From positions 62,001 through 126,000 of the forward strand of contig NZ_VCQT01000020.1 of assembly GCF_005938655.1 (NCBI RefSeq): DNA of 64,000 nucleotides. Reading direction: 5' to 3'. This document shows positions 19,841 to 33,504 of this stretch, one piece after another. The DNA comes from Alloalcanivorax gelatiniphagus (GTDB lineage: Bacteria; Pseudomonadota; Gammaproteobacteria; Pseudomonadales; Alcanivoracaceae). Positions within the stretch are counted from its first letter, which is position 1, and each line of letters starts with the position of its first letter. A program made the position numbers and the translations under genes. The notes under the pieces are model-generated. The model did not search any database. It saw only the letters and a program-made list of their open reading frames with translations, and had not been told where the DNA came from.

Positions 19841-20059
19841 TTATTTCATGCGGAAGGTGATGCGGCCCTTGCTCAGATCATAGGGCGACATTTCCACTTT
19901 CACCCGATCACCGGTGAGGATGCGGATGTAGAACTTGCGCATCTTGCCGGAGATGTGGGCGGTAATCACATGACCATTGTCCAGCTTAACGCGGAACATG
20001 GTGTTGGGAAGGGTTTCGAGGACGACCCCTTCCAGCTCGATCTGCTCTTCTTTCGCCAT
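19841..20059 (-). CDS. infA: Translation initiation factor IF-1
   Basis: 72 residues, the standard IF-1 length, one S1/OB-fold domain: [13 protein letters not shown] start, [12 protein letters not shown] and the C-terminal SKGRITFR. It blocks the ribosomal A site during initiation. It sits between clpA and bpt as in Pseudomonas, 75 bases after bpt, and has its own terminator. Confidence 0.98.
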   Translation of the reverse strand: MAKEEQIELEGVVLETLPNTMFRVKLDNGHVITAHISGKMRKFYIRILTGDRVKVEMSPYDLSKGRITFRMK

Positions 20060-20134
20060 TCAGTGACTGTCCTGATACGTGTCGGCTTGAGAGGGAGCGC
20101 AATTGTGCCGGAAATGCCGCCGGGCTGCAAAGGC

Positions 20135-20869
20135 TTATGCACCGGTGTCCCGGTCGGGCTCCTCAAGCTCCCGCCATTGACCCTGAATCAGCACTTCCAG
20201 CGGACGATACTGGCTCTTGTAGCGCATTTTCTGACACTGGCGAATCCAGTAACCCAGATAGAGGTAGGGCAGGCCCCGGCGATGGCTGGCCTGAATCTGC
20301 CAGAGCAGGGCGTTGACGCCAAGACCGCGCTCGCCCCGGTCCGGATCGAAGAAGGTGTAGACCGCCGACAGCCCGTCGTCCAGATGGTCGGTGACCGCCA
20401 CCGCCAGCAGTTGATCGTCACCGTCGCGGAAACAGTGGAAGCGGGTGTCCGCCCAATCGCAGGTGAGAAAGCTGGTGAACTGTTCCTCGGAGGGCGGGTA
20501 CATGTCGCCGTCGCCGTGGCGCTGGTCGATATAGCGGGCGTAGAGCCGGTAAATCTCGCGGGTATAGCGGGCCGGTTCCTCGCTGACGCGCAGGTCGGCG
20601 TTGCGCTGCATCAGCCGCTTGTGGCGGCGGCGGGGCTGAAAATCCGCCACCCGCACCCGGGCGGGAATGCACGCCTGGCAGCCTTCGCAGTGGGGGCGAT
20701 AGAGGTAATCGCCGCTGCGCCGGAAGCCCAGCCGTGACAGCTCGCTGTACAGGGCCGCGTCCAGCCGCGTCTGCGGATCGACGAACAGGGTGGCGGCCTG
20801 CTGCCCCTCCAGATAGCTGCAAGGGTGAGCCGGGGTACGGAAGAAGCGCAATTCGGAAAGATCACTCAT
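20135..20869 (-). CDS. bpt: Aspartate/glutamate leucyltransferase (Bpt)
   Basis: A 244-residue bacterial arginyltransferase-like protein that moves leucine from Leu-tRNA to N-terminal Asp or Glu, creating N-degrons for ClpS/ClpAP. Seen: the N-terminal cysteine cluster PHCEGCQACIPAR (about 59-71) and the C-terminal GNAT-like core with YLGYWIRQCQKMRYKSQYRP. Its normal partner aat lies about 2.2 kb away, separated by an acetoacetyl-CoA synthetase gene on the other strand. It is divergent from that gene. Confidence 0.95.
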   Translation of the reverse strand: MSDLSELRFFRTPAHPCSYLEGQQAATLFVDPQTRLDAALYSELSRLGFRRSGDYLYRPHCEGCQACIPARVRVADFQPRRRHKRLMQRNADLRVSEEPARYTREIYRLYARYIDQRHGDGDMYPPSEEQFTSFLTCDWADTRFHCFRDGDDQLLAVAVTDHLDDGLSAVYTFFDPDRGERGLGVNALLWQIQASHRRGLPYLYLGYWIRQCQKMRYKSQYRPLEVLIQGQWRELEEPDRDTGA

Positions 20870-21064
20870 GGACTTAGTGTAGCGGATACGCGGATAACGG
20901 GAATACCGGCAAGCCGGCTGAAGCCGGGGCGGGGACCGGCGGCTTCAGCGGTGACTTGTGTTCATTTCCACGGTTATAGTGTGGCCGGCGTAATGACAAC
21001 GACAAGGCCGGAAGCGGATCGGCCGCCCCTTTGGCGGCCGCCGCCCGGTACCGGGAGAGCAATA

Positions 21065-23041
21065 ATGACAACTACCACGCCGGCGCCACTGTGGCGCCCG
21101 GACGCCGAGCGCGTCGCCAATGCCCGCATCACCGACTACCAGCGCTGGCTGGAACACGGCAAAGGTCTGGTGTTCGAGGATTATCAGCAGCTTTGGGAAT
21201 GGTCGGTGGAGCATATCGAGGATTTCTACGCCTCGCTGTGGGACTACTTCGATATCCGCCATTCCGCCCCCTATGAACGGGTGCTGGATGGCCACGCCAT
21301 GCCCGGCGCCAAATGGTTCGAAGGCGCCCGCCTGAATCTGGCCGAGCAGGTGTTCCGCCATCACGACAACGAGCCGGAGCGGCCGGCGATTCTGTCGCGC
21401 TCGGAGTTGCGCGAGCTGCGCACCCTGACCTGGGGCGAACTGCGCGAACAGATCGCCGCCCTGGCGCACAGCCTCCGTGAGATGGGCGTGGGCCCCGGTG
21501 ACCGGGTGGTGGCCTATCTGCCGAATCTGCCGGAAACCATGGTGGCGTTCTTCGCGGTTAGCAGCCTGGGCGCGATCTGGTCCAGCTGTTCCCCGGACAT
21601 GGGCACGCGCAGCGTGCTCGACCGCTTCCGCCAGATCGACCCCAAGGTGATGATCGCCGTGGACGGCTACCGCTACGGCGGCAAGGACTTCGACCGGCTG
21701 TCGGTGGTGGCGGGCCTGCGCGAGCAACTGCCCACCCTGGAACAGCTGGTGCTGCTGCCGTATCTGAACGCCGACGCGGAACTGCCGGACAGCCGCCGCT
21801 GGGACGACCTGGTGCGCGAGCCGGCGCCCATGCGCTTTGAACAGGTGCCGTTCGATCATCCCCTGTGGGTGGTGTATTCCTCCGGCACCACCGGCATGCC
21901 CAAGCCCATCGTCCACGGCCATGGCGGCGCGCTGCTGGAGGGGCTGCAGGACCACGCCCTGCAGCTGGATCTGGGGCCCAAGGACCGCTACATGTGGTTC
22001 ACCACCACCGGCTGGATCATGTGGAACTCGCAGATGTCCGGCCTGCTCACCGGCGCCACCATCTGCCTCTACGACGGCAACCCGGGCTACCCGGACCTGG
22101 GCACCCTGTGGCGTTTCGCGGAAGAGACCGAGATGACCTTCTTCGGTGCCGGCGCCGCCTATTTCCTCAACTGCAAGAAGGCCGACATCCGCCCCGGCGA
22201 GTGGGTGGACACCGGCCGTATCCGTTCCATCGGTTCCACCGGTTCACCGTTGCCGGAGGAGGGCTACCGCTGGCTGATGGAGCAGTTCGACGATGTGATG
22301 GTGGCCGCCATCAGCGGCGGCACCGATGTGGCCAGCGCCTACGTGGGCGGCTGCCCGACGGTGCCGGTCTATCCCGGCGAGATGCAGTGCCGCTACCTGG
22401 GCACGGCGGTGTACGCCATGGGCGACAACGGCGAGCTGCTGGACGATGAGGTGGGCGAGCTGGTGGTCACCAAGCCGATGCCGTCCATGCCGTTGTACTT
22501 CTGGAACGACGAAGGCGGCGAACGCTACCGGGACAGCTATTTCGACGTGTTCCCGGGCATCTGGCGCCACGGCGACTGGATTCGCATCACGCCGCGGGGC
22601 GGGGCGATCATCTACGGCCGCTCCGACACCACCATCAACCGCCACGGCATCCGCATGGGCACCGCCGAGATCTACCGGGTGGTGGAGGAATTCGACGAGG
22701 TGCTGGACAGCCTGGTGGTGGACCTGGAGTACCTGGGCCGGGAATCCTATATGCCCCTGTTCGTGGTGCTGCGCGAAGGCGCGACCCTGGACGATGGGCT
22801 CAGCGGACGCATCAAGGCGGCGATCCGCGACCACCTGTCCGCCCGTCATGTGCCCAATGACATCATCGCCGCGCCGGACGTGCCGCGCACCCTTACCGGC
22901 AAGAAGATGGAACTGCCGATCAAGAAGCTGCTGCTGGGTCAGACCATCGACAAGGTGGCCAACCCGGATGCCATGGCCAACCCGGACAGCATCGCTTTCT
23001 ACAGTGATTTCGCGGAGCGGAAGGGTACCGCCGGGCGTTGA
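21065..23041 (+). CDS. Acetoacetyl-CoA synthetase
   Basis: A 658-residue ANL-superfamily ligase of the acetoacetate-CoA ligase subgroup (about 650 aa). It has an ACS-type N-terminal cap, the P-loop YSSGTTGMPKPIVHG (near 268), the GRSDTTINRHGIRMGTAEIY hinge region and the C-terminal GKKMELPIK with the catalytic lysine. It activates acetoacetate with ATP. The ATG at 21065 has GGGAGAG 5 bases upstream; 80 extra codons in the open frame are rejected. It is inserted in the otherwise conserved bpt-aat neighbourhood and faces aat, with REP palindromes between them. Confidence 0.9.
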   Translation: MTTTTPAPLWRPDAERVANARITDYQRWLEHGKGLVFEDYQQLWEWSVEHIEDFYASLWDYFDIRHSAPYERVLDGHAMPGAKWFEGARLNLAEQVFRHHDNEPERPAILSRSELRELRTLTWGELREQIAALAHSLREMGVGPGDRVVAYLPNLPETMVAFFAVSSLGAIWSSCSPDMGTRSVLDRFRQIDPKVMIAVDGYRYGGKDFDRLSVVAGLREQLPTLEQLVLLPYLNADAELPDSRRWDDLVREPAPMRFEQVPFDHPLWVVYSSGTTGMPKPIVHGHGGALLEGLQDHALQLDLGPKDRYMWFTTTGWIMWNSQMSGLLTGATICLYDGNPGYPDLGTLWRFAEETEMTFFGAGAAYFLNCKKADIRPGEWVDTGRIRSIGSTGSPLPEEGYRWLMEQFDDVMVAAISGGTDVASAYVGGCPTVPVYPGEMQCRYLGTAVYAMGDNGELLDDEVGELVVTKPMPSMPLYFWNDEGGERYRDSYFDVFPGIWRHGDWIRITPRGGAIIYGRSDTTINRHGIRMGTAEIYRVVEEFDEVLDSLVVDLEYLGRESYMPLFVVLREGATLDDGLSGRIKAAIRDHLSARHVPNDIIAAPDVPRTLTGKKMELPIKKLLLGQTIDKVANPDAMANPDSIAFYSDFAERKGTAGR

Positions 23042-23050
23042 CCGGGGGTT

Positions 23051-23105
23051 ATCGCGGCTGAAGCCGCTCCTACAGCGCCCCTGTAGGAGCGACTTTAGTC
23101 GCGAT
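23051..23105. repeat. Pair of REP-like palindromes
   Basis: ATCGCGGCTGAAGCCGCTCC and, after a 6-base spacer, GTAGGAGCGACTTTAGTCGC in opposite orientation. They lie between the convergent acetoacetyl-CoA synthetase and aat genes, where they may also terminate transcription. Confidence 0.85.
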
Positions 23106-23111
23106 GGGGTC

Positions 23112-24835
<1,724 letters not shown>

Positions 24836-24985
24836 CTATGGCCGCGATAGCCATCGCCAGGCCGCCATCGAGCGCTGGTTCATGGCCTTCGGATTGACTA
24901 CAATCCCAAGGTTTTCAAGTCTTTAGAATAAGGAGCCGGCGCCGATAGGGCGTGTCCGGCGGCTCCTCAACCCCAGAGGCCCGCA

Positions 24986-27307
24986 GTGTCCAAGGCAAAG
25001 GCAGCAACCGGCGGCAACCCCTCCGGGTTTTCCCGCCATCTCAAAAAAGGCCTGGTGGAAGGCATGGTGATCGCGCTGATCGCCCTGTCCCTGTACCTGG
25101 TATTGGCACTGGTCACCTATGACAGCGGCGACCCGGGCTACACCTTCGTGTCCCGCCCCGGCGACGTCAGCAACGCCGGCGGCCGGGCAGGGGCCTTCTG
25201 CGCCGACCTGCTGCTCAGCCTGTTCGGCTTCATGGCCTATGTGTTCCCGGTGCTGGTGGCGTTCTGGGCCTTCAAGGTGCTGCGCGAGCGCCACGCCGGC
25301 CTGGCCGGCAACTGGCCGCTGTTCAGCCTGCGGCTGGTGGGCTTCGTGCTGACCATGATGAGCGGCACGGCGCTGGCCTATATGCATTTCGCCGGCGTCG
25401 ATCTGCCGCTGCCGGAGGACGCCGGCGGCATTCTCGGCCAGGTGGTCGGCGATGCCTCCCTGGACGCCTTCAACGCGCTCGGCGGCACCCTGATCATGGT
25501 GGCCCTGTTCCTGATCGGCGTCACCGTGTTCACCGACCTGTCCTGGATCGCCCTCACCGAGCGCCTGGGCGCGGCGGTACTGGCGGTGGGCGAGAAGGGG
25601 CCGGCCTGGTTCGCCGCCCGCCGCGAGCGCAAGGCGGAGCAGAAAGCCGCCCGGGAAGCCCGCCAGAAGCGGGCCCAGGTGGTCACCGAGGCGAGGAAGA
25701 AGCAGGAAAACCGCACCCCGCCCAAGATCGCCCAGCCGGCCCGGCCGGTGGAAAAAAGCGAGCGGGTGCAAAAAGAGAAGCAGCAGCCCCTGTTCACCGC
25801 CCAGGTCACCGGCGATCTGCCGCCGCTGGCCCTGCTCGACGCGGTGGACGAGAGCAAGGGCGGCTACTCCGAGGAAGCCCTGGACGGCATGTCCCGGCTG
25901 CTGGAGATCAAGCTCAAGGACTTCAACATCGACGCCGAAGTGGTGGCGGTGCAGCCCGGCCCGGTGATCACTCGCTTCGAGATTCAGCCGGCGGCGGGCA
26001 TCAAGGTCTCGAAAATCTCCAACCTGGCCAAGGACCTGGCCCGCTCCCTGGCGGTGATCAGCGTGCGGGTGGTGGAGGTGATTCCCGGCAAGACCACCGT
26101 GGGCATCGAGATTCCCAACGAGCAGCGCGAGATGATCCGCCTTACCGAGGTGGTGGGCTCGCGCATGTTCGACGACGCCGCCTCGCCGCTTACCCTGGCC
26201 CTGGGCAAGGACATTTCCGGTAATCCGGTGATGGCCGATCTGGGCAAGATGCCGCACTTGCTGGTGGCCGGCACCACCGGCTCCGGTAAGTCCGTGGGCC
26301 TGAACGCCATGCTGCTGTCGATCATGTTCAAGGCCAGCCCGGAAGAGGTGCGGCTGATCATGATCGACCCCAAAATGCTTGAACTGGCGGTCTACGACGG
26401 CATCCCCCATCTGCTCACCCCGGTGGTCACCGACATGAAGGAAGCGGCCAGCGCGCTGCGCTGGGGTGTCGGTGAGATGGAGCGCCGCTACAAGTTGATG
26501 GCGGCCATGGGGGTGAGGAACCTGGCCGGCTACAACCGCAAAATCAGCGACGCCGAGAAGAAGGGCGAGCCGCTCAAGGACCCGCTGTGGAAGCCGAACG
26601 ACCCCATGGACCTGAGCGAGGAAGCGCCGCTGGCGGTGAAGCTGCCCTATATCGTCATCGTCATCGACGAGTTCGCCGACATGATGATGATCGTCGGCAA
26701 GAAGGTGGAAGAGCTGATCGCGCGCATCGCCCAGAAGGCCCGCGCCGCCGGCATCCACCTGATTCTCGCCACCCAGCGCCCGTCGGTGGACGTGATCACC
26801 GGCCTGATCAAGGCCAACGTGCCGTCGCGGATCGGCTTCCAGGTGTCGTCCAAGATCGACTCGCGCACGGTGCTCGACCAGGGTGGGGCGGAGCAGCTGC
26901 TCGGCCACGGTGACATGCTTTATTTGCCCGCCGGCACCAGCATGCCGGAACGGGTGCACGGCGCCTTTGTCTCAGATGAAGAGGTGCACCGGGTGTGCGA
27001 CGACTGGCGCAAACGGGGCGAGCCCAATTACCTGGAGGAAATCCTGGAAGGCGGCGGCGACCTGAACGCGCCGCTGCCCGGCATGGAGAGCCCGGAAGGC
27101 GGTGGCGAGGAGGACGACCCGCTCTACGACGAGGCGGTGGCCTATGTGACCGAGTCCCGCCGGGCCTCGATTTCCTCGGTGCAACGTAAACTGAAGATTG
27201 GTTACAACCGGGCGGCGCGCCTGGTGGAGGCCATGGAAATGGCCGGCGTTGTGTCCGAGGCCGGGCACAACGGTCAGCGTGAAGTGCTGGCACCACCGCC
27301 TTCCTGA
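24986..27307 (+). CDS. ftsK: DNA translocase FtsK
   Basis: A 773-residue septal DNA pump that resolves chromosome dimers with XerCD. About four transmembrane segments lie in the first 190 residues, then a Lys/Arg/Ala-rich linker (about 205-260). The RecA-like motor has Walker A GTTGSGKS near 430 and Walker [14 protein letters not shown] near 553. A C-terminal winged-helix gamma domain (about 710-770) binds KOPS. The start is GTG with AGAGG 6 bases upstream. It is followed by lolA, 24 bases on. Confidence 0.96.
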   Translation: MSKAKAATGGNPSGFSRHLKKGLVEGMVIALIALSLYLVLALVTYDSGDPGYTFVSRPGDVSNAGGRAGAFCADLLLSLFGFMAYVFPVLVAFWAFKVLRERHAGLAGNWPLFSLRLVGFVLTMMSGTALAYMHFAGVDLPLPEDAGGILGQVVGDASLDAFNALGGTLIMVALFLIGVTVFTDLSWIALTERLGAAVLAVGEKGPAWFAARRERKAEQKAAREARQKRAQVVTEARKKQENRTPPKIAQPARPVEKSERVQKEKQQPLFTAQVTGDLPPLALLDAVDESKGGYSEEALDGMSRLLEIKLKDFNIDAEVVAVQPGPVITRFEIQPAAGIKVSKISNLAKDLARSLAVISVRVVEVIPGKTTVGIEIPNEQREMIRLTEVVGSRMFDDAASPLTLALGKDISGNPVMADLGKMPHLLVAGTTGSGKSVGLNAMLLSIMFKASPEEVRLIMIDPKMLELAVYDGIPHLLTPVVTDMKEAASALRWGVGEMERRYKLMAAMGVRNLAGYNRKISDAEKKGEPLKDPLWKPNDPMDLSEEAPLAVKLPYIVIVIDEFADMMMIVGKKVEELIARIAQKARAAGIHLILATQRPSVDVITGLIKANVPSRIGFQVSSKIDSRTVLDQGGAEQLLGHGDMLYLPAGTSMPERVHGAFVSDEEVHRVCDDWRKRGEPNYLEEILEGGGDLNAPLPGMESPEGGGEEDDPLYDEAVAYVTESRRASISSVQRKLKIGYNRAARLVEAMEMAGVVSEAGHNGQREVLAPPPS

Positions 27308-27331
27308 CGCCGCCCACTGCAAGGACCTGAT

Positions 27332-27943
27332 ATGCGACTTTTTTGTATCATCGCGCTGCTGTTGCCCGCCCTGGCCCTGGCCGGCCCCACCGAGGACCTG
27401 CTGGGCAAGCTGAACGGGCTGCGCACCCTGAGCGGGGGCTTCCAGCAGACCGTGGTGGGCGAGAGCGGCGAACGCACCCGCGACAGCGCCGGCACCCTGG
27501 AAGTGGCCCGTGGCAACCGCTTCTACTGGCACACCGAGAGCCCCTACGAGCAACTGGCGGTGTCCGACGGCCAGTCCGTGTGGGTCTATGACCCGGACCT
27601 GGAACAGGTGGTGGTGCGCCCGCTCACCCAGGACCTGAGCCAGACCCCGGCGCTGCTGTTCGGCGGCGACCCCCAGGCGGTGTCCAAGGCGTTCTCCATC
27701 AGTGAGCAAAGCCGCAGCGGCCAGCGCGTGACCTATCGCCTCAAGCCCAAGGGCGGCGACCCGCTGTTCGATATTCTGGACGTGACCTTCGAGGGTGAAA
27801 CGCCCCGTTCCATGCGGCTGGAGGATGCGCTCGGCCAGAAAACCATCATCGACTTCCGCGATCTGACGCTGAATGGCGAGCCCACGCCGGGCCGTTTTCA
27901 CTTCGAGCCGCCGGAAGGGACCGACGTTATCCGGCAGCAATGA
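27332..27943 (+). CDS. lolA: Outer-membrane lipoprotein carrier LolA
   Basis: A 203-residue periplasmic chaperone moving lipoproteins from LolCDE to LolB. A Sec signal peptide ends at ALA-G (about residue 17). The mature protein shows the LolA pattern LRTLSGGFQQTV, NRFYWHTESPYEQLAVSDG and the DxLGQxTxIxFxD segment (DALGQKTIIDFRDL). Its stop overlaps the rarA start by 4 bases. Confidence 0.96.
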   Translation: MRLFCIIALLLPALALAGPTEDLLGKLNGLRTLSGGFQQTVVGESGERTRDSAGTLEVARGNRFYWHTESPYEQLAVSDGQSVWVYDPDLEQVVVRPLTQDLSQTPALLFGGDPQAVSKAFSISEQSRSGQRVTYRLKPKGGDPLFDILDVTFEGETPRSMRLEDALGQKTIIDFRDLTLNGEPTPGRFHFEPPEGTDVIRQQ

Positions 27944-29271
27944 GCGACCTGTTCGAGAACCAGCACCGCGCCGAGGCCCAGCCTCTGGCGGCGCGCCTGC
28001 GCCCGGCCAATCTGGACCAGTACGTGGGCCAGCGCCATCTGGTGGGCCCCGGCAAGCCGCTGCGCCAGGCCGCCGAACGGGGCCAGCTCCATTCCATGAT
28101 CCTGTGGGGCCCGCCGGGCACCGGCAAGACCACCCTGGCATTGATTCTGGCCAGCGTGGTGGACGCCGAGTTCATCACTCTTTCGGCGGTGCTGTCCGGG
28201 GTCAAGGACATCCGCGCCGCCGTCGATCAGGCCAAGGCGCGGCTCGGCCAGGGCCGCCGCACGGTGCTGTTCGTGGACGAGGTGCACCGCTTCAACAAGG
28301 CCCAGCAGGACGCCTTTCTGCCCCACGTGGAAGAGGGCACGGTGATCTTTATCGGTGCCACCACCGAGAACCCGTCCTTTGAACTGAACAACGCGCTGCT
28401 GTCCCGGGCCCGGGTCTATCGCCTGCGCTCGCTGGAGCGCGAGGATCTGGCCGGGCTGCTGGAGCGGGCCCTGCGCGAGCCGGAACTGGCCGATATCGAG
28501 CTGGCCGACGACGCCCGCGACCTGCTGCTGGGCTACGCCGACGGCGACGCCCGGCGCCTGCTCAATATGCTGGAAATCGCCGTGGACCTGGCCGAGGGCA
28601 GCGGCGATGCCGCCGTCATCGACCGGCCGCTGATGGAAGAGGTGCTGCGCGACGCGGTGCGCCGCTTCGACAAGGGCGGCGACGTGTTCTACGACCAGAT
28701 CAGCGCCCTGCACAAGGCGGTGCGCGGCTCCGACCCGGACGCCGCCCTGTACTGGTTCGCGCGCATGCTGGACGGCGGCTGCGACCCGCTCTACATCGCC
28801 CGCCGGGTGGTGCGCATGGCCAGCGAGGACATCGGCAACGCCGACCCCCGCGCGCTCACCCTGTGCCTCAACGCCTGGGACGTGCAGGAGCGCCTGGGCA
28901 GCCCGGAAGGGGAACTGGCGGTGGCCCAGGCAATCGCCTACCTGGCGGTGGCGCCCAAGAGCAACGCGGTCTACAACGCCTACAACCGGGCCCGGGACCT
29001 GGTGGCCCGCAACCCCAGCAACGAGGTGCCCCTGCACCTGCGCAACGCCCCCACCAAACTGATGAAAAACGAAGGCTACGGCGCCGAATACCACTACGCC
29101 CACGACTTCCCCGACGCCTTCGTGGCCGGCGAGAACTACTTCCCCGCCGAACTTCGGGACACCCGCCTCTACGAGCCGGTGGAGCGCGGCCTGGAAATCC
29201 GCATCGCCGAAAAACTCCGCCGCCTCCGCCAGCAAAACGCCGACGCGGATTGGCGGCGGTATGACGACTGA
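27940..29271 (+). CDS. rarA: Replication-associated recombination protein RarA
   Basis: A 443-residue AAA+ ATPase of the RarA/MgsA/WRNIP1 family that acts at stalled forks. It has Walker A GPPGTGKT (near 57), Walker [16 protein letters not shown] (near 107), sensor 1 [12 protein letters not shown], and the C-terminal tetramerisation region with [13 protein letters not shown]. It is translationally coupled to lolA (ATGA overlap), as in many gammaproteobacteria. It is followed by a repeat-rich gap before serS. Confidence 0.96.
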   Translation: MSDLFENQHRAEAQPLAARLRPANLDQYVGQRHLVGPGKPLRQAAERGQLHSMILWGPPGTGKTTLALILASVVDAEFITLSAVLSGVKDIRAAVDQAKARLGQGRRTVLFVDEVHRFNKAQQDAFLPHVEEGTVIFIGATTENPSFELNNALLSRARVYRLRSLEREDLAGLLERALREPELADIELADDARDLLLGYADGDARRLLNMLEIAVDLAEGSGDAAVIDRPLMEEVLRDAVRRFDKGGDVFYDQISALHKAVRGSDPDAALYWFARMLDGGCDPLYIARRVVRMASEDIGNADPRALTLCLNAWDVQERLGSPEGELAVAQAIAYLAVAPKSNAVYNAYNRARDLVARNPSNEVPLHLRNAPTKLMKNEGYGAEYHYAHDFPDAFVAGENYFPAELRDTRLYEPVERGLEIRIAEKLRRLRQQNADADWRRYDD

Positions 29272-29324
29272 TGCGGGACGATGGGGGCGGTGGCGGTTTT
29301 GGGGGGCTGGGTAGGGGTTGCTGA

Positions 29325-29470
29325 GTTGAAAGTTGAAAGTTAAAAGTTAAAACGCGGGTGGGCGCCAGGAGGTCTAGGGGGCCGTGCCCGCGCTTCAGGC
29401 GCTGGGCGGCGTCAGCCGCGGGAAGGCGTTTCAGCCACGACCTTTCAACTTTTAACTTTCAACTTTCAAC
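29325..29470. repeat. Heptamer-built 24-base inverted repeat with 98-base spacer
   Basis: The left arm (29325-29348) is GTTGAAA GTTGAAA GTTAAAA GTT, continuing in phase to 29352. The right arm (29447-29470) is its exact reverse complement. The arms are AT-rich in a GC-rich genome. The spacer is GC-rich and non-coding. Confidence 0.9.
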
Positions 29471-29500
29471 CGCCCGCTACTCCCGCCACGCCTGTCCACG

Positions 29501-29542
29501 GCTTGTAGCTTGTAGCTTGCGGCTTGCAGCTTGAAGCTTCGC
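29501..29542. repeat. Six tandem 7-base repeats, GCTTGNN type
   Basis: Units GCTTGTA, GCTTGTA, GCTTGCG, GCTTGCA, GCTTGAA and GCTTCGC follow directly on one another, 77 bases before the serS start. The period (7) equals that of the neighbouring inverted-repeat array, though the unit differs. Confidence 0.88.
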
Positions 29543-29588
29543 TTTTTGCTAAGCTTTGCACCCCGGCGCCCAGGCGCCCGACCCATGA

Positions 29589-30911
<1,323 letters not shown>

Positions 30912-30932
30912 GCCGGCGCTAACGGAGCAGCC

Positions 30933-32324
30933 ATGGACTTTCTGCCCCTGGGGCTGAAACTGAAAGGCGCCACCGTGCTAGTGGCCGGCGGCGGCGACAC
31001 GGCGCTGCGCAAGGCGCGGCTGCTGGACAATGCCGGCGCCCGCCTGCGGCTGGTGGCGCCGCGCTGCCGTGACGATCTGGCGCGGCTGGTGGAGCAGGGC
31101 GGCGGCCAGTGGCTGCGCCGGGCGGTGCAGGACCGGGACCTGGACGGCGTGCGCCTGGCGGTGGCCGCCACCGACGACGCCACCGTCAACGAGCACCTGG
31201 CCCGGGCCGCCGAGGCCCGTGGCCTGCCGGTGAACGTGGTCGGCGAACCTGCGCTGAGCAGCTTTGTGTTCCCGGCCCTGATCGACCGCGACCCCCTGTT
31301 TATCGCCATCAGTTCCTCCGGGGTATCGCCGGTGCTGGTGCGGCGCCTGCGCGCCCGCCTGGAAGCCTGGCTGCCGGCCCGCTGGGGCCGGCTGGCGGCG
31401 CTGCTGGGGCGCTTCCGGGGGCCGCTGCGGCAACGGCTGCCGGCGCGCCGGGACCGGCAGGCGTTCTGGGAAGCCCAGCTGGATGGGCCGCTGGAGGAGC
31501 GGGTGCTGTCCGGTCATGAATCCGAGGCCGAGGAAGGGCTGCGCCGGGCCATCGAACAGGCCACCGCGCCGGCGGACGGCAACGCCGGGGAAGTCTATCT
31601 GGTGGGCGCCGGCCCCGGTGATCCGGACCTGCTCACCTTCCGCGCCCTGCACCTGATCGACAAGGCGGAGGTGGTGCTCTACGACCGGCTGGTGGCGCCG
31701 GAAATCGTTGCCCTGGCCCGCGCCGACGCGGAGAAGGTCTATGTGGGCAAGGCCCGGGATCAGCACACCTTGCCCCAGGACAATATCAACGACCTGCTGG
31801 TGCACTACGCCCGCCAGGGCAAGAAAGTGTGCCGTTTGAAGGGCGGCGACCCCTTTATCTTCGGCCGGGGCGGCGAGGAACTGGAAAAGGTGGTGGCCGC
31901 CGGCATCGACTTTCAGGTGGTGCCCGGCATCACCGCCGCCAGCGGCTGCGCCGCCTACGCCGGCATTCCGCTGACCCACCGGGACCACGCCCAGTCGGTG
32001 CGCTTCGTCACCGGCCACCGCAAGGACGGCAGCGTGGACCTGGACTGGGCCGGGCTGATGGCCCCCAGCGAAACCCTGGTGTTCTATATGGGGCTGGTGG
32101 GGCTGCGGCAGATCTGCGCCCGGCTGATCGAGCACGGCCGCGACCCGGCCACCCCCATTGCCCTGGTATCCCGGGGCACCACCGACCTCCAGGAAGTAAT
32201 CACCGGCACCCTGGCCGACCTGCCGGACACCGTGGAAGGCCGGGAAATCCACGCCCCCACCCTGATCATCGTCGGCAGCGTGGTCAGCCTGCACCCGCGC
32301 TATCGCTGGTTCGGGCAAAGCTGA
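30933..32324 (+). CDS. cysG: Siroheme synthase CysG (trifunctional)
   Basis: 463 residues. The N-terminal CysG(B) half (about 1-205) has the NAD motif [15 protein letters not shown] and the [15 protein letters not shown] segment; it does precorrin-2 oxidation and iron insertion. The C-terminal CysG(A) half (about 213-460) is a uroporphyrinogen III C-methyltransferase with [24 protein letters not shown] and [15 protein letters not shown]. Siroheme serves sulfite and nitrite reductases. It directly follows serS, the usual gammaproteobacterial order, and is followed by two REP units. Confidence 0.95.
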   Translation: MDFLPLGLKLKGATVLVAGGGDTALRKARLLDNAGARLRLVAPRCRDDLARLVEQGGGQWLRRAVQDRDLDGVRLAVAATDDATVNEHLARAAEARGLPVNVVGEPALSSFVFPALIDRDPLFIAISSSGVSPVLVRRLRARLEAWLPARWGRLAALLGRFRGPLRQRLPARRDRQAFWEAQLDGPLEERVLSGHESEAEEGLRRAIEQATAPADGNAGEVYLVGAGPGDPDLLTFRALHLIDKAEVVLYDRLVAPEIVALARADAEKVYVGKARDQHTLPQDNINDLLVHYARQGKKVCRLKGGDPFIFGRGGEELEKVVAAGIDFQVVPGITAASGCAAYAGIPLTHRDHAQSVRFVTGHRKDGSVDLDWAGLMAPSETLVFYMGLVGLRQICARLIEHGRDPATPIALVSRGTTDLQEVITGTLADLPDTVEGREIHAPTLIIVGSVVSLHPRYRWFGQS

Positions 32325-32345
32325 AAACCGGCCGGAAAGGAAGCG

Positions 32346-32496
32346 GTAGGAGCGATTTCAATCGCGATCAACGGCGGTGCCAGCGTCATCGCGGCTAAAG
32401 CCGCTCCTACCCGAAATTCCCTGCCCCTGTTGTAGGAGCGATTTCAATCGCGATCAACGGCGGTGCCAGCTTCATCGCGGCTGAAGCCGCTCCTAC
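32346..32496. repeat. Tandem duplicate of a 65-base REP pair
   Basis: Two 65-base units (32346-32410, 32432-32496) differ at only two positions. Each is two facing palindromes, GTAGGAGCGATTTCAATCGC and GCGGCT(A/G)AAGCCGCTCC. They fill the gap between convergent cysG and the TrpD2-type gene. Confidence 0.9.
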
Positions 32497-32514
32497 GACA
32501 ACACGACCCGGGTT

Positions 32515-33501
32515 TTAGAGCGCCGCGCGGTCGCGGGCTTCCCAGAGGGCTTCGGCGGCCTTCAGGCCCTGTTCCAGGGATTCCACCTTCTCCAGCCCCC
32601 ACAGCACCGTGGCCACGGTGCCGCGAATCGCCGCCACGCCGTAATCGTCCTGCGCCTCGCCGCGCCACACCGCACGCACGTGCAAGGGTGACACCTCACC
32701 GGGCGGGGTCTGGCGGGGCAGGGCGGCGTCCAGCACCGCTTCCGCCGGGTCCCCATGGCGCAGGCCGGTGAGGGCGGTGCGCGCATCAGGGCGTATCTCC
32801 GGCTCGCCGCCTTCGCCCTTGAACAGCAGCAGATCCCGGTCACCGCACAGCTGGGACGCGCCCAGGTGCAGCGCCAGATAGGCGGGATGGAACACGCTCT
32901 GCATGCTCAGCGGCGCCCCCGCCGGGTTAAGGCTGCGCGCCAGGGTATTGATCGGTGAGCGCAGGCCCAGCTCGAAGCGCATCATCAGCAAGGGTGCGAG
33001 GGGCGCGCAGAAGTGCTTCAGATCCAGGAAGGTGAAGCCGTCTTCGCGGAGCTGGTCGCCGGCCTCGGCCACCGAGCCGGGCAGGGCGACGCCCAGCTCC
33101 GCCAGCATGTCGTCGCTGTAACGGCGGTTCGGGGTATGGGCGGGGCCGCCGTGCATCAGGATGCGCACGCCGTGGCCGGCCAGCAGCCGGGCGGCGGCCA
33201 GGTACCAGGGATGGTGTTTCTTCTTGCCGGCGTAGCTGGGCCAGTCCACGTCCACCGGCGGCAGATCCGCCAGCTGCTCGGCGCAGCGCGGCCGGCAGGC
33301 GTCCAGAAAGCCGGCCAGCTCCTCCGGGGTTTCTTCCTTGACGCGCAGCAGCATCAAAAAGGCGCCCATCTGGGCGTCGGTGGCCTGGCCGTCCAGGATC
33401 AGGCCCATGGCCTCGGCGGCCTCGTGCCGGGTCAGGTCCCGGCGGGCGCGCTTGCCGCGACCCAGGGTACGTACATAGGGGGCAAAAGCATGTTCAGTCA
33501 T
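32515..33501 (-). CDS. TrpD2/YbiB-type glycosyltransferase-fold protein
   Basis: A 328-residue member of the anthranilate phosphoribosyltransferase-like family. The helical N-terminal domain contains DLTRHEAAEAMGLILDG and QMGAFLMLLRVKEET. The phosphoribosyl loop of TrpD is replaced by MHGGPAHTPNRRY. YbiB proteins bind nucleic acids and are not tryptophan enzymes, so that role is more likely than trpD. It lies 3 bases after tusB on the same strand. In pseudomonads tusE stands between these two genes; here it is missing. Confidence 0.83.
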   Translation of the reverse strand: MTEHAFAPYVRTLGRGKRARRDLTRHEAAEAMGLILDGQATDAQMGAFLMLLRVKEETPEELAGFLDACRPRCAEQLADLPPVDVDWPSYAGKKKHHPWYLAAARLLAGHGVRILMHGGPAHTPNRRYSDDMLAELGVALPGSVAEAGDQLREDGFTFLDLKHFCAPLAPLLMMRFELGLRSPINTLARSLNPAGAPLSMQSVFHPAYLALHLGASQLCGDRDLLLFKGEGGEPEIRPDARTALTGLRHGDPAEAVLDAALPRQTPPGEVSPLHVRAVWRGEAQDDYGVAAIRGTVATVLWGLEKVESLEQGLKAAEALWEARDRAAL

Positions 33502-33504
33502 GGT

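Noticed and set aside
24923-26959. 678-codon open frame opposite ftsK
   Set aside because: Antisense shadow; His/Gln/Gly-rich composition without domains, while FtsK motifs are clear on the other strand.
32515-33501. trpD (anthranilate phosphoribosyltransferase)
   Set aside because: The phosphoribosyl-pyrophosphate loop is not the TrpD one and the neighbours are tus genes, so the TrpD2/YbiB family is the better call.
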